Positions 33,078 to 41,505 of a stretch of DNA of 64,000 nucleotides are shown here, in pieces (positions within the stretch are counted from its first letter, which is position 1; each line of letters starts with the position of its first letter). A program made the position numbers and the translations under genes. This DNA is from Cetobacterium somerae (lineage in GTDB: Bacteria > Fusobacteriota > Fusobacteriia > Fusobacteriales > Fusobacteriaceae): contig NZ_CP092519.1 of NCBI RefSeq assembly GCF_022430525.1, forward strand, positions 310,001 through 374,000. The letters are read 5' to 3'. The notes beneath the pieces are model-generated. The model saw only the letters and a program-made list of their open reading frames with translations. It searched no databases and was not told the origin of the DNA.

Positions 33078-35187
33078 AAATTTTATTAAATTCTTCATTG
33101 TAAGCTAAAAAAATATCAACAAGAGTGGGGTCAAAGTGTTGTCCACGCTCTTTTTTTATTATTTCAACAGCTTCTTCATGAGAAAAACCGTCTTTGTAAA
33201 CTCTTTTTTGACGCAAAGCATCATAAACATCTGCTATAGCTACAATTCTAGCCTCTAAAGGTATTTCATTTTCTTTTAAACCATAACAGTATCCTTTTCC
33301 ATTCCATTTTTCATGATGATAGAGAGCTATATTTTCAGCAACAGCTCCAAGTTGCATTTTATCAATAAGTTTTTTTCCTAAAAGAACATGTTTTTTCATT
33401 TCTTCAAATTCGTAAGGAGATAGCTTTCCTGGTTTTTTTAAAATTGAATCAGGAATTCCAATTTTACCAATATCGTGAAGTGAAGCATATTCACTAATCT
33501 CTTTAATAAATTTTTTATGACATTTTAGCTTTTCAGCTAAAAATTTCGAATAAAAGTTAACTCTTAGGATATGATTTCCAGTATCTTCATCATTTAATTC
33601 ATTGGCAGCTTCAAAGCTTTCAACTAATGCTCTAGTTATTAAACGCTCTTTCTTAGTAGCAATAGTAGCTTTTCTTAAAAAATAAAAAAGAGTTAGAATA
33701 ATTATAGAAGACATGGAAAACATAATTATAAAATATTTATAATTAGGAGATAATTTTTTAGGTATAACTAATTCACTATAAAGAATCCTGCTTTCAGATA
33801 GATGACTAGGAAAAAGTTTATCTATAAAATCAGCTAAATCAGAATCATTTTTTACTCCAAATCCAACGGGAGTAATTTTATTAAAAAATCCAGCAACTTT
33901 TATCTCATTTTCTAAATATTCATTAGAGATAGACATAGATATGATTTTAAAGTCTCCATAAAGATAATCAATCTCTTTATTTAAAAGTGCATTTAAAGCT
34001 GATTTTGTACTTTTAAAAAATTTAAAATCGTTCGATGTAATTATTTTTTTTATAGAATTTTTATTTAATTCTTCTGAAGAGATAAATCCAATTTTTTTAT
34101 TTTTAATATCTGAATAAGAATCGATAAAATTATTATTTGTAAGAGTAAAAGCAGCTAATTGAGATTCATAATATGGAATAAAAAATTTATTTTTTAGATT
34201 AAATAAATCTGTGTCAATAGCTTTAATATCATAGTTATCGTTAGGACTTTGGATATAATTGATAGGAATATCAGTTAAATAAGATAATTCTTTAAGGCGA
34301 TCAATAACATATCCATGATAACTTCCTTTAGATAGATAAAGAAGCGGAACTATTTCATTATTTGTGGGCAGTAAAACTTTAAGTTGCTTGTATCTATGTT
34401 TTAATTTATCAATAAGTGGGTCATTTTTTAAAAGTTGTTTATAAAAAATAAGACGTTCTTTTTTTAAGGAATCTACAACATATTTCTCAGAAAAATTAAT
34501 TTGAAAGTTTTCAATAATATCTTTTAACATGGGATATTTTTTATTTACAACTAACCAAAGTTGTGACGATGGAATATTTTTTAAAGGAATAAAATTATAA
34601 TTTTTAAAAACATCATTACTACTTTTGCCGATAATAGCATCTATTTTGTTATTTTCTAATGATGAAAAACCAAAATTACCATTATCTTCAATAGATATTA
34701 AATTTTTTAAATCTGGATAAAACTCTTTAGTTAATATAGAATCAGAAGTTCCATCAATATGACCAATTTTAAATTTATTTAGATTATTTAAATCTAAAGA
34801 TTTATTTTTCTTTGTAAATAAACCGACATTATACGTATTATAAGTTGGAATAAAAAAATAATTTTTTTCTCTTTCGGGAGTTTTCGCAACATTAAAAAGA
34901 ATATCTCCATCTCCATTTTTTAATAAATTTTTCATTTTCATTTTATTAGTTGATTGTATTTTAAATCTTAATCCAGTTTCTTGTTCTAGTTTTTCAAAAA
35001 ACTCCATATAAACGCCAGCTAATTCACCAGAATTTTTTTGATATAAATAGACATGGTTTGGATGGTATATATCAATTAAAAATATTCTATTTTTATTATT
35101 TTTAATCCATAATTTTTCATCTTTTGAAAATTCAAATGGGAATATATTTAAAAAAATGAGAAAAAAAAGAAAAAAAGATTTAATCAA
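33064..35187 (-). CDS. Membrane HD-GYP phosphodiesterase with two periplasmic solute-binding sensor domains
   Basis: 707 residues, starting at a TTG (35187) behind GGGGAGG. A signal sequence precedes two SBP family-3-like domains (about 25-235 and 255-475), a transmembrane helix (about 480-500) and an HD-GYP domain (about 515-700). The HD pair is in SLHDIGKIGIPDSIL (about residue 568). The second signature reads HHEKWNGKGYCYGL, with GYC where the family has GYP. The DVYDAL segment and the other metal ligands are present, so hydrolysis of cyclic di-GMP is expected, though the GYC change might alter it. The overall layout mirrors the GGDEF-EAL protein at 21431. Its start lies about 200 bases from the cyclic-di-GMP riboswitch of the pilus operon, in divergent orientation, which suggests local control of that operon. 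Confidence 0.9.
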   Translation of the reverse strand: MIKSFFLFFLIFLNIFPFEFSKDEKLWIKNNKNRIFLIDIYHPNHVYLYQKNSGELAGVYMEFFEKLEQETGLRFKIQSTNKMKMKNLLKNGDGDILFNVAKTPEREKNYFFIPTYNTYNVGLFTKKNKSLDLNNLNKFKIGHIDGTSDSILTKEFYPDLKNLISIEDNGNFGFSSLENNKIDAIIGKSSNDVFKNYNFIPLKNIPSSQLWLVVNKKYPMLKDIIENFQINFSEKYVVDSLKKERLIFYKQLLKNDPLIDKLKHRYKQLKVLLPTNNEIVPLLYLSKGSYHGYVIDRLKELSYLTDIPINYIQSPNDNYDIKAIDTDLFNLKNKFFIPYYESQLAAFTLTNNNFIDSYSDIKNKKIGFISSEELNKNSIKKIITSNDFKFFKSTKSALNALLNKEIDYLYGDFKIISMSISNEYLENEIKVAGFFNKITPVGFGVKNDSDLADFIDKLFPSHLSESRILYSELVIPKKLSPNYKYFIIMFSMSSIIILTLFYFLRKATIATKKERLITRALVESFEAANELNDEDTGNHILRVNFYSKFLAEKLKCHKKFIKEISEYASLHDIGKIGIPDSILKKPGKLSPYEFEEMKKHVLLGKKLIDKMQLGAVAENIALYHHEKWNGKGYCYGLKENEIPLEARIVAIADVYDALRQKRVYKDGFSHEEAVEIIKKERGQHFDPTLVDIFLAYNEEFNKIFIEH

Positions 35188-35350
35188 TTTAACACCTCCC
35201 CTAATTTGAAAAATTATATCATAATAATAAAAAAACTTAAATAATATAGAAAAATATTTTATATTAACAATAAAAAAAGGAACTATAAATATTTTATTGA
35301 ATTAGAACATATCTAGAAAAATTTTTTTATTTTTTTTAAAAAATTTCTAA

Positions 35351-35379
35351 TTGAAATATAATAAATAAGATGATATATT
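35351..35379 (+). promoter_or_regulatory. Promoter of the riboswitch-pilus operon
   Basis: TTGAAA (35351-35356) and TATATT (35374-35379) with a 17-base spacer, about 12 bases before the aptamer. Confidence 0.65.
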
Positions 35380-35390
35380 AGTATTTCAAA

Positions 35391-35455
35391 TACGGCAAAC
35401 TGTAGGAAACTGCAGGACGCAAAGCTATAGGGCCTCTAAAATGGCAGCCAGTTGC
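35391..35455 (+). promoter_or_regulatory. Cyclic-di-GMP-I (GEMM) riboswitch aptamer, copy 2
   Basis: All core elements of copy 1 recur: GGCAAAC, a helix CTGTAG-GAAA-CTGCAG, GGACGCAAAGC, GGGCC, ATGGCAGCC and GTTGC. Compared with copy 1 the unpaired core is identical, while the tetraloop helix differs at four pairs: three changed on both strands and one that becomes a G-U wobble. This is direct evidence for a conserved RNA structure. It leads the chaperone/pilin/usher/adhesin operon that begins at 35582. The stretch 35188-35350 upstream shows only A/T-rich sequence. Confidence 0.92.
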
Positions 35456-35498
35456 ACTTATCTTTTGTAAATTAGATTACAAAGGCTAAGTGTTTTTT
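35455..35498 (+). terminator. Expression-platform terminator of riboswitch copy 2
   Basis: CACTTATCTTTTGTAA pairs with TTACAAAGGCTAAGTG (one wobble, one mismatch), six-base loop, then seven T. As in copy 1, it starts at the last base of the aptamer, although the stem sequence has diverged. Confidence 0.85.
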
Positions 35499-35581
35499 TA
35501 TTACTTTAAATTTTTTAAAAGAAAAGTGTAAAACAAAAAGTATAAAGATTCGAAATTATAAAAAATATAGGGGGGAACAAG

Positions 35582-36307
35582 ATGAGGAAAACTTATCAAA
35601 TTTTATTAACATTTTTATTAACATTTTCTGTAACATTTTCATTTCATATTGCACCAACGTTTTTCGAAAAACGTATCGATGCCAGTGGAGGGTATCAAGA
35701 GTTCATAATGTATAATAACAGCACAAAAACACAAAGATTTAAAGTAAGTACACTTCCAGGAACAGGAACATACGGAGGTCATATGGATAAATGGGTTGAA
35801 TATAACCCTAAAATAATAACAATTAAACCTAAAAGTCAAAGTGTTTTAAAAGTTTTTGTAAAAGCTCCAAAGGGAACTCCAGAAGGAGAATACTCAACAT
35901 TTTTAAATTTTAAATCAGTTCCTGTACCAGATATCACAAGAGATGATGGTAAAAGTGTTGCAGCAGCAGCAAGCATAGGACTTAATGTAAATATAGAAGT
36001 TATAGGTTATGTTGGTGATTTAAAAGCAAAGTTAGAAATAACTAATTTAAAAGTTACTGAAAATAACGAGGGACAAGCAGTGGTATCTTTTAAAGTTAAA
36101 AACAATACTCTTAAAAGAGGAATTTGGTATAACATAGATGTTATGAATGGAAATGAAAGTCATGAGTCAGTGGAAAAAGGTAGAATTGGAATTGGAAAAA
36201 CAGATGAAATAACTTTAACTATGAAAAATATGAAAAAAAGAGATGTAGTTGGAGTTAGGCTTAGAGATTCTTCAACATATGAGGATATTACTAAGAAAGA
36301 ACTTTGA
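35582..36307 (+). CDS. Periplasmic pilus chaperone-like protein (first chaperone)
   Basis: 241 residues with a signal peptide (about 1-20). The first domain looks like a PapD-type immunoglobulin fold: IAPTFFEKRIDASGGYQEFIMYNNSTKTQRFKV, then IITIKPKSQSVLKVFVKAPKGTPEGEYSTFLNF. The second beta-rich domain is LKAKLEITNLKV through KKRDVVGVRLRDSSTYEDI. Such chaperones hold pilin subunits in the periplasm and deliver them to an outer-membrane usher. It is the first gene after the cyclic-di-GMP riboswitch, followed by a pilin-like gene and, further on, a second related chaperone (37033) and an usher-like barrel. Two chaperones per operon recall the alternate (CFA/CS1-type) systems. Strong GGGGGGAA site. 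The family is inferred from pattern and context. Confidence 0.72.
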   Translation: MRKTYQILLTFLLTFSVTFSFHIAPTFFEKRIDASGGYQEFIMYNNSTKTQRFKVSTLPGTGTYGGHMDKWVEYNPKIITIKPKSQSVLKVFVKAPKGTPEGEYSTFLNFKSVPVPDITRDDGKSVAAAASIGLNVNIEVIGYVGDLKAKLEITNLKVTENNEGQAVVSFKVKNNTLKRGIWYNIDVMNGNESHESVEKGRIGIGKTDEITLTMKNMKKRDVVGVRLRDSSTYEDITKKEL

Positions 36308-36374
36308 TATCAAATAAACTTGATATATATGGGAACAAAATAAAAAATAAAAAGAAAATTTAGGAGGTATTAAA

Positions 36375-36953
36375 ATGAAAAAAGTTTTATTCGGAATCAT
36401 GGCATTATCAATTGCAGCATTTGCAGCAAATCCAGGGACAGATAGCGAAGCATCAGTACCAGTAAAGGTAATAGCTGAGATAATCACTGCACCTACAGGA
36501 CTTACTATAACTGATGAGGCAGGAACAGTTATTGATGAATTATTATTAGACCACGGAAGAATAGTTAAAGGTGCGGCAACAAGTGATTCAGTAGCATACA
36601 AACTATTTAAAGTTCAAAGATTTGATGGAACTAAACCTACAAAAATTGGTGCAGGAACTTTAAATGTAAAATTAGATGAGGCAACAACAACATTAGCAAA
36701 AAATGGAACTTCAACTGCAAGCACACTAACATCAGCATTAACTTTAACTGGTGGAGCAACTCAAGTGTCTTCAAAAGAATATACTCATACTACTGGAGCT
36801 GATGATACAGAGCACGTAGGAAGAGTAACATCAACTATAGCTAAAACTGAATTATTAAAAACTGGGATAGAAACAGGTATTCACCACAACTCAAGAGAAA
36901 GAACTTTAACTGTTGTTTATACACCAGCAAAACCAACAGAAGGAGGAAAATAA
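36375..36953 (+). CDS. Putative major pilin-like subunit
   Basis: 192 residues, signal peptide cleaved near AAFAA. The mature start (ASVPVKVIAEIITAPTGLTITDEAG) resembles the donor strand and first strands of alternate chaperone-usher pilins such as CFA/I major subunits, which begin with a VTVTA-type segment. The rest is Thr/Ala-rich and beta-rich, with no cysteines, and ends ERTLTVVYTP plus a short tail, as expected for a subunit that ends in a beta strand. It lies between two chaperone-like genes and is followed by a terminator, an arrangement that makes the major subunit the most abundant product. Ribosome-binding site TAGGAGG. Identification rests on position and pattern; homology was not tested. 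Confidence 0.6.
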   Translation: MKKVLFGIMALSIAAFAANPGTDSEASVPVKVIAEIITAPTGLTITDEAGTVIDELLLDHGRIVKGAATSDSVAYKLFKVQRFDGTKPTKIGAGTLNVKLDEATTTLAKNGTSTASTLTSALTLTGGATQVSSKEYTHTTGADDTEHVGRVTSTIAKTELLKTGIETGIHHNSRERTLTVVYTPAKPTEGGK

Positions 36954-36965
36954 TTCCTTTAAACT

Positions 36966-36993
36966 TAGAGAGAAGTCTCTTCTCTCTTTTTTT
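36966..36993 (+). terminator. Intra-operon terminator after the pilin-like gene
   Basis: AGAGAGAAG, three-base loop, CTTCTCTCT and seven T. No promoter was found between it and the next gene, so it probably acts as a partial terminator that lowers downstream expression. Confidence 0.8.
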
Positions 36994-37032
36994 AAGAGAA
37001 TTATATATTAAATAAAATACGGGGGCGGTTTT

Positions 37033-37761
37033 ATGAAAAACATTTTTATTCTTTTTTTCCTTTTAACTTTTAATATCTTTGGATATGTAAATATAAATCC
37101 TGTTACCTTTGATAGAAAGATTGATGGTAAGGGAGAAGTACAGGAATACACTTTGTATAACCCAACTCAAAATACATTAAAGTATCAACTTTATTTAACA
37201 GATGAAAATATAGAAAAATCTATGAAAAATTGGATTGAGATATTCCCTACAACAATTACTTTAAAACCAGGGCGTAGTGGAAAATTTAAAGTCTTTGTAA
37301 AAGCTCCAAAAGGCGCTCCAAGGGGTGAGTATTTAGTAACTGTTGGAGTTAAAGAGATAGCATTACCAAAACTTAATTCAACAGATACATCTTCAGTTCA
37401 AATTTTAACACACTTAAAAATGGATTTAGCAGGATATATAGGAGATTTAATTCCCAAAATATTTTTAAAAGATTTTTCAGTTACTTTAAATGATAATAAC
37501 CTTAATTTCCATGGATTAATAGCCAATGTTGGTGAAAGAAGAGGTACATTAGATTTTTACTTAGCTGAAAACAAAGGGAAAAACCCTATTTATGTTGGGA
37601 ATTTAAGACTTCTAAAAAATGAGAAAATTAAAGCTTCAAAACTAAATCAAAAATTAACAAAACATGATAAAGATTTAATAAAAAATTTTTCTAAATACAA
37701 TATTTTAATTATTAAAGATTCATTAAGTAAAAAAGTCTTGTATGAGAGAGAGATTAAATAG
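37033..37761 (+). CDS. Periplasmic pilus chaperone-like protein (second chaperone)
   Basis: 242 residues with signal peptide (KNIFILFFLLTFNIFG). It shares the framework of the first chaperone: INPVTFDRKIDGKGEVQEYTLYNPTQNTLKYQL, ITLKPGRSGKFKVFVKAPKGAPRGEYLVTVGVKEI, and MDLAGYIGDLIPKI at the domain junction, the same place where the first has IEVIGYVGDL. The second domain is more divergent and lysine-rich. It probably serves a different subunit, for example the large adhesin at 41502, as in systems with one chaperone for the major and one for the minor subunit; this is inference. It stands 18 bases before the usher-like gene. Strong GGGGGCGG ribosome-binding site. Confidence 0.7.
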   Translation: MKNIFILFFLLTFNIFGYVNINPVTFDRKIDGKGEVQEYTLYNPTQNTLKYQLYLTDENIEKSMKNWIEIFPTTITLKPGRSGKFKVFVKAPKGAPRGEYLVTVGVKEIALPKLNSTDTSSVQILTHLKMDLAGYIGDLIPKIFLKDFSVTLNDNNLNFHGLIANVGERRGTLDFYLAENKGKNPIYVGNLRLLKNEKIKASKLNQKLTKHDKDLIKNFSKYNILIIKDSLSKKVLYEREIK

Positions 37762-37779
37762 TTAAAGGAGGTGTTATTC

Positions 37780-40437
37780 TTGAAGTTAAAATCAGTAATA
37801 TATCTACTAGCATTTCTATGCTTCTCACTATTAACTCATTCAGCAGAGTTCACTTTAGAGGAGCTAAATGAATTAAAAGGTTTAAATATGATAACAGAAG
37901 AGGAGTATCAAATCCTTTTAAATGAGTTAAAGGGTGTTCAAGAAAGAGAAAACTTTTTTAATTTAAAAGTTAATGGAGCAAAAGTTAGTGATGTATACCC
38001 AGTTATAGTTCAAGATAATAAAATATACCTTCCTGTTATAAATCTATTTAATACAATAGGCTTTAAAGACTATACAATCCAAAGTGAAATTTTAAAAGCA
38101 ACTTTAGGAACAGAGGTTAGAGAGATTACACTAAAGCCAAGTGATTCCTATGTTATAGTAGAGCAAAGTGATTTCTTTGTAGAGAGTGAAAAGTTTAAAG
38201 AACTATTTTTAAGAGAGTTATACTTAGATCAAGAAAACTCAAGTGTTTCAATGAGACTTAGCTTTGAAACTACAGCAGAGATAGAAGCATATTTAGCTAA
38301 TGTTAAAGATGGATTAATTGATGCAGAAAACGCTGGAGAACTTATGTTTACAAGTGAGCGTACTCTATTTGATGTGGGATATATGCGTTTTGATTTCCAA
38401 GGAGTTTTAAATAAAGCTGGAAAGGATTCTGAAGATAGAAAATTAGAAACTGATTGGACAGGAAATTTAGAATACCAAGGACCACTTTTTTATGGAGAGT
38501 TTACAGCAGCTTATGATGTGAGAAATAGTGAACTTGGAAATACAAGTTTATACTATCCTGATATCTATAAAAATCACTCTTTAAAATTAGAAAATAATGG
38601 TAGCGGAGGAGCTAGGGAGTGGGCAGCAAGCTTTAAAAAAGAGCGTGGGTATTACATTAAAGGTAAAAACTATGTAATTCGTGAAACTGTTCCTATTGGA
38701 AGTAGAGTAGAGCTGTTATACTTGGGATTTCCCATTGAAGTTAAAGACGCTGTAGATGGAACTATAGAGTTTGACAATTCAGAGATTCAAGAGAATAGAC
38801 GTTACACTTTAAGAGTTTATCAACCAGATGGAAGAATATATACAATAGATATAGATACTGCTGCAAACTATTTTCAACAAAACAAAGGAGAGACAGAGTA
38901 TGATATCTCTTTCCGTGAAGTGGATCAATATGATAGATACTCAATAAATGCTAATCTATATCACGGTATCACTCAAAATCTAACTTTAGGATTAGGATAT
39001 GTACATGAACCTGAGGATGTTGGTGATGGACGAATTGAGTATTTAGAGCATATTAGAGGAGAGGTTGTATACAGTAACTATATTTATAGATTCCCATACA
39101 CTTTAGTTCTTGGAACAGAGCGAGCACTAAATACAAGTGTAGTTAATGAAGAGGGAGTTAGTAACAAAGATAGATATTCGTATGATGGAACATTCCAAAT
39201 TGATATAAAAGATTTTAGATTTATAATTGATAGAGCACAATATGGAAAATATTTTGATGAAAAATCAGATGAAAGTTACTCTATAACATATAATCCAACA
39301 GGAATTTTTCAAATTAACTATGAGTGGAGTAAAACAAAATATAATATAGACCAAGATGATAACAATGATGAAAGTGTTGGTTTAAATATTAGTAAAGGTT
39401 GGAAAGATTTTCTACTTTCTCTAGATTACAATAAGTCCTTAAATCAAGAGGATAGTTATGAAGTTAATATGTATTACAATGGATTTAAAAAGTATAACGT
39501 ACAACTTACAAACTACTGGTTAGAGGATGGAAAGGATTTAGAAACAACTTTAAGATTAACAAATAAAAATATCTTTAGTATATTTGATTACTCCCTAGAG
39601 TTTGGCTATTCAGATTCATACAAAGAAAAATTTACATTTAGATTCACTTTAGATTATGATAACTGGTTTAGAAGTGAAGTTAACTTTGATGAAAGTGGTG
39701 CTCAAAGATACTCTGCTGGTATAAATAGAGTTGTGGATTTGAAAAATATTAGAAAGCCACTGGAAAGCATTGATAGCACTAGAGTTAAAGTTATAACTTT
39801 CCTAGATAAAAATGATAACGGAATTATGGACGCTGATGAGGAAAGAGTAGACTATGTAGCTGTAAAAATTGGAGACCAAGAGATAGATACTGATGAAAAT
39901 GGAGAAGCTATGTTCTTTGGAGTTCCTAATAAAATAGTTTATGATATGAAACCAACAATTAGAAAACCATCATATACAATTGGAGATACAAAGATAAAAA
40001 TACTAGGACAACAAGTTGGAACAGTTACGGCACATATTCCTATAAAACCAATGGTTACTATAGTTGGAGAGATTCAAGTAGATAAAAATTTAAATTTGAA
40101 AGATAAAGAAAAAGAGGCTTTATTTGAAAATATACTTATTAAAGTTTTAGATGAAAAAGGCAAGTTAATAGAGTATTTAAATCCAGAAAGTGATGGAACA
40201 TTTGAAGTTAGTGGGTTATATGCTAGAAAATATATGTTACAAATTGAATATATAGGTGTGGATAATAAAGCCAGAAAGATCGCTGAGAATGTAGTGTTGG
40301 GGTACTATGATGATAGAGAGAACAGGTTTATTATCCACTTAGATAAAGAAAGATTAACACTTAAGCAGATATTCTTAAGTGAAGGAGGAAAGTATGAAAA
40401 AGTTATTAGTTCTAATACTAGTCCTTCTAAGTTGTAA
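37780..40437 (+). CDS. Outer-membrane usher-like protein
   Basis: The start is the TTG at 37780, 8 nt behind AAAGGAGG; a GTG at 37771 overlaps that site. The product has 885 residues with a signal peptide. The N-terminal part (about 25-175) has a periplasmic domain (YPVIVQDNKIYLPVINLFNTIGF). The middle (about 190-650) consists of alternating beta strands of a barrel. A plug-like segment near 305-350 reads VPIGSRVELLYLGFPIEV and RRYTLRVYQPDGRIYTI, close to the usher pattern in which a surface loop begins with VEL and ends with a Gly-x-x turn. The C-terminus has a DKNDNGIMDADEERV calcium-type loop and a beta-sandwich, as in alternate ushers. It should translocate subunits held by the two chaperones. 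The assignment is by pattern and operon context. Confidence 0.68.
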   Translation: MKLKSVIYLLAFLCFSLLTHSAEFTLEELNELKGLNMITEEEYQILLNELKGVQERENFFNLKVNGAKVSDVYPVIVQDNKIYLPVINLFNTIGFKDYTIQSEILKATLGTEVREITLKPSDSYVIVEQSDFFVESEKFKELFLRELYLDQENSSVSMRLSFETTAEIEAYLANVKDGLIDAENAGELMFTSERTLFDVGYMRFDFQGVLNKAGKDSEDRKLETDWTGNLEYQGPLFYGEFTAAYDVRNSELGNTSLYYPDIYKNHSLKLENNGSGGAREWAASFKKERGYYIKGKNYVIRETVPIGSRVELLYLGFPIEVKDAVDGTIEFDNSEIQENRRYTLRVYQPDGRIYTIDIDTAANYFQQNKGETEYDISFREVDQYDRYSINANLYHGITQNLTLGLGYVHEPEDVGDGRIEYLEHIRGEVVYSNYIYRFPYTLVLGTERALNTSVVNEEGVSNKDRYSYDGTFQIDIKDFRFIIDRAQYGKYFDEKSDESYSITYNPTGIFQINYEWSKTKYNIDQDDNNDESVGLNISKGWKDFLLSLDYNKSLNQEDSYEVNMYYNGFKKYNVQLTNYWLEDGKDLETTLRLTNKNIFSIFDYSLEFGYSDSYKEKFTFRFTLDYDNWFRSEVNFDESGAQRYSAGINRVVDLKNIRKPLESIDSTRVKVITFLDKNDNGIMDADEERVDYVAVKIGDQEIDTDENGEAMFFGVPNKIVYDMKPTIRKPSYTIGDTKIKILGQQVGTVTAHIPIKPMVTIVGEIQVDKNLNLKDKEKEALFENILIKVLDEKGKLIEYLNPESDGTFEVSGLYARKYMLQIEYIGVDNKARKIAENVVLGYYDDRENRFIIHLDKERLTLKQIFLSEGGKYEKVISSNTSPSKL

Positions 40438-40957
40438 TATATTGGCAAGTGAGTTGGTTCATATACCAACTACCTTGCCTCTTTTACCAGAGGATTATGA
40501 AAACCAGCCAAATCTTTTGCCAGCGATTCCTCTTATTCCAGCTTTACCTAGTGAAGAGTCTACAATAGATGGAACTGGAGAAGAGGTAAAATGGAAGTTA
40601 GAAGATTCATATACAATACATTTAGATACAAAAGTTAAAGCAGTTGTACCTTTAGAAATTATAACAGATGTTGATATAAAGGCACTTATTATAGATGATG
40701 AGCAAGTTACAATACCATTTGAACTAGAGATGAATAAAGAACCTGATAAGCAAAATTTCTATGTTTTAAATTATAGTGAAACTGAGATAGACATAGATGG
40801 AGATGGTACTTTAGACACGTTTATATATGCACCAAAATATATTAACAAAAAGCTAGTTACTGATAACTATCTATTTATAGATGGTAAAAATATATCTCGT
40901 GAGGGTGTACATAAGAAAAAAGTTTATATAACTGTTGAATTAAATGAGAGGAGATAG
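40394..40957 (+). CDS. Exported protein of unknown function in the pilus operon
   Basis: The start is the ATG at 40394 behind GGAGGAA; it lies inside the end of the usher gene, giving a 44-base overlap in another frame. The product has 187 residues. The N-terminus KKLLVLILVLLSCNILA is a signal sequence and contains LLSC, a possible lipobox. A proline-rich stretch follows (LPLLPEDY, LLPAIPLIPALP), then a beta-rich part with a DIDGDGTLD loop of the EF-hand/dockerin calcium type. I do not recognise the family. Position between usher and adhesin suggests a minor subunit or assembly factor; this is inference. Confidence 0.6.
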   Translation: MKKLLVLILVLLSCNILASELVHIPTTLPLLPEDYENQPNLLPAIPLIPALPSEESTIDGTGEEVKWKLEDSYTIHLDTKVKAVVPLEIITDVDIKALIIDDEQVTIPFELEMNKEPDKQNFYVLNYSETEIDIDGDGTLDTFIYAPKYINKKLVTDNYLFIDGKNISREGVHKKKVYITVELNERR

Positions 40958-40959
40958 TC

Positions 40960-41505
40960 ATGAGAAAAAATATAGTTTTGATAGTCTTTATGACTATCTT
41001 TTCAATGAGTTTTAGTGAGATAAAAGTAAAAATAGTTGAGCCACTTAGATTTCGAGATATAAATCACACAGAGGTTGGACCTAACCAAGTTGTAGCAGTA
41101 TCTCATGTGGAAATCTATACAACTGATAAAGAAAAAGATTTAGGAAAGAGAATAACTTTTAAATTTCCGAATTTTGTTAATATGACGAATAGAAAAAAGT
41201 GGGTAAAAGTTGAAAGAGTTGGAATGGATCGAAAACAAAATGAGATAATACTTGAAAATGAGAGGGAGTTAGTTAAGTTTTATGCTATTTTAGATAGACG
41301 TGAACTTGATAAAGGTGAAAGTATTGAGGTTATAGAGGGAGAGTATGTTGGGCAATTACCAATAGTTATGGGAGTGTACTCATTGGTAAATGCAAATACA
41401 AAACCAGTAGAACCAATACCAAATCCTGAAGGGGAAAATAGACCACAGATATTACCTATATTTCCAGATGAAATACCAAATGAAAACAAAGGGGGAGAGC
41501 TATGA
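40960..41505 (+). CDS. Exported protein of unknown function in the pilus operon
   Basis: 181 residues with a signal peptide (RKNIVLIVFMTIFSMSFS). The mature part begins EIKVKIVEPLRFRDINHTEVGPNQVVAVSHVEIYT, a beta-rich stretch, and ends in a Pro/Asn/Glu-rich tail (VEPIPNPEGENRPQ). It could be a small beta-sandwich minor subunit, which is a guess. It begins two bases after the previous stop behind GAGAGGAG, and its last codons overlap the adhesin start by four bases (ATGA), so all three are translationally coupled. Confidence 0.6.
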   Translation: MRKNIVLIVFMTIFSMSFSEIKVKIVEPLRFRDINHTEVGPNQVVAVSHVEIYTTDKEKDLGKRITFKFPNFVNMTNRKKWVKVERVGMDRKQNEIILENERELVKFYAILDRRELDKGESIEVIEGEYVGQLPIVMGVYSLVNANTKPVEPIPNPEGENRPQILPIFPDEIPNENKGGEL

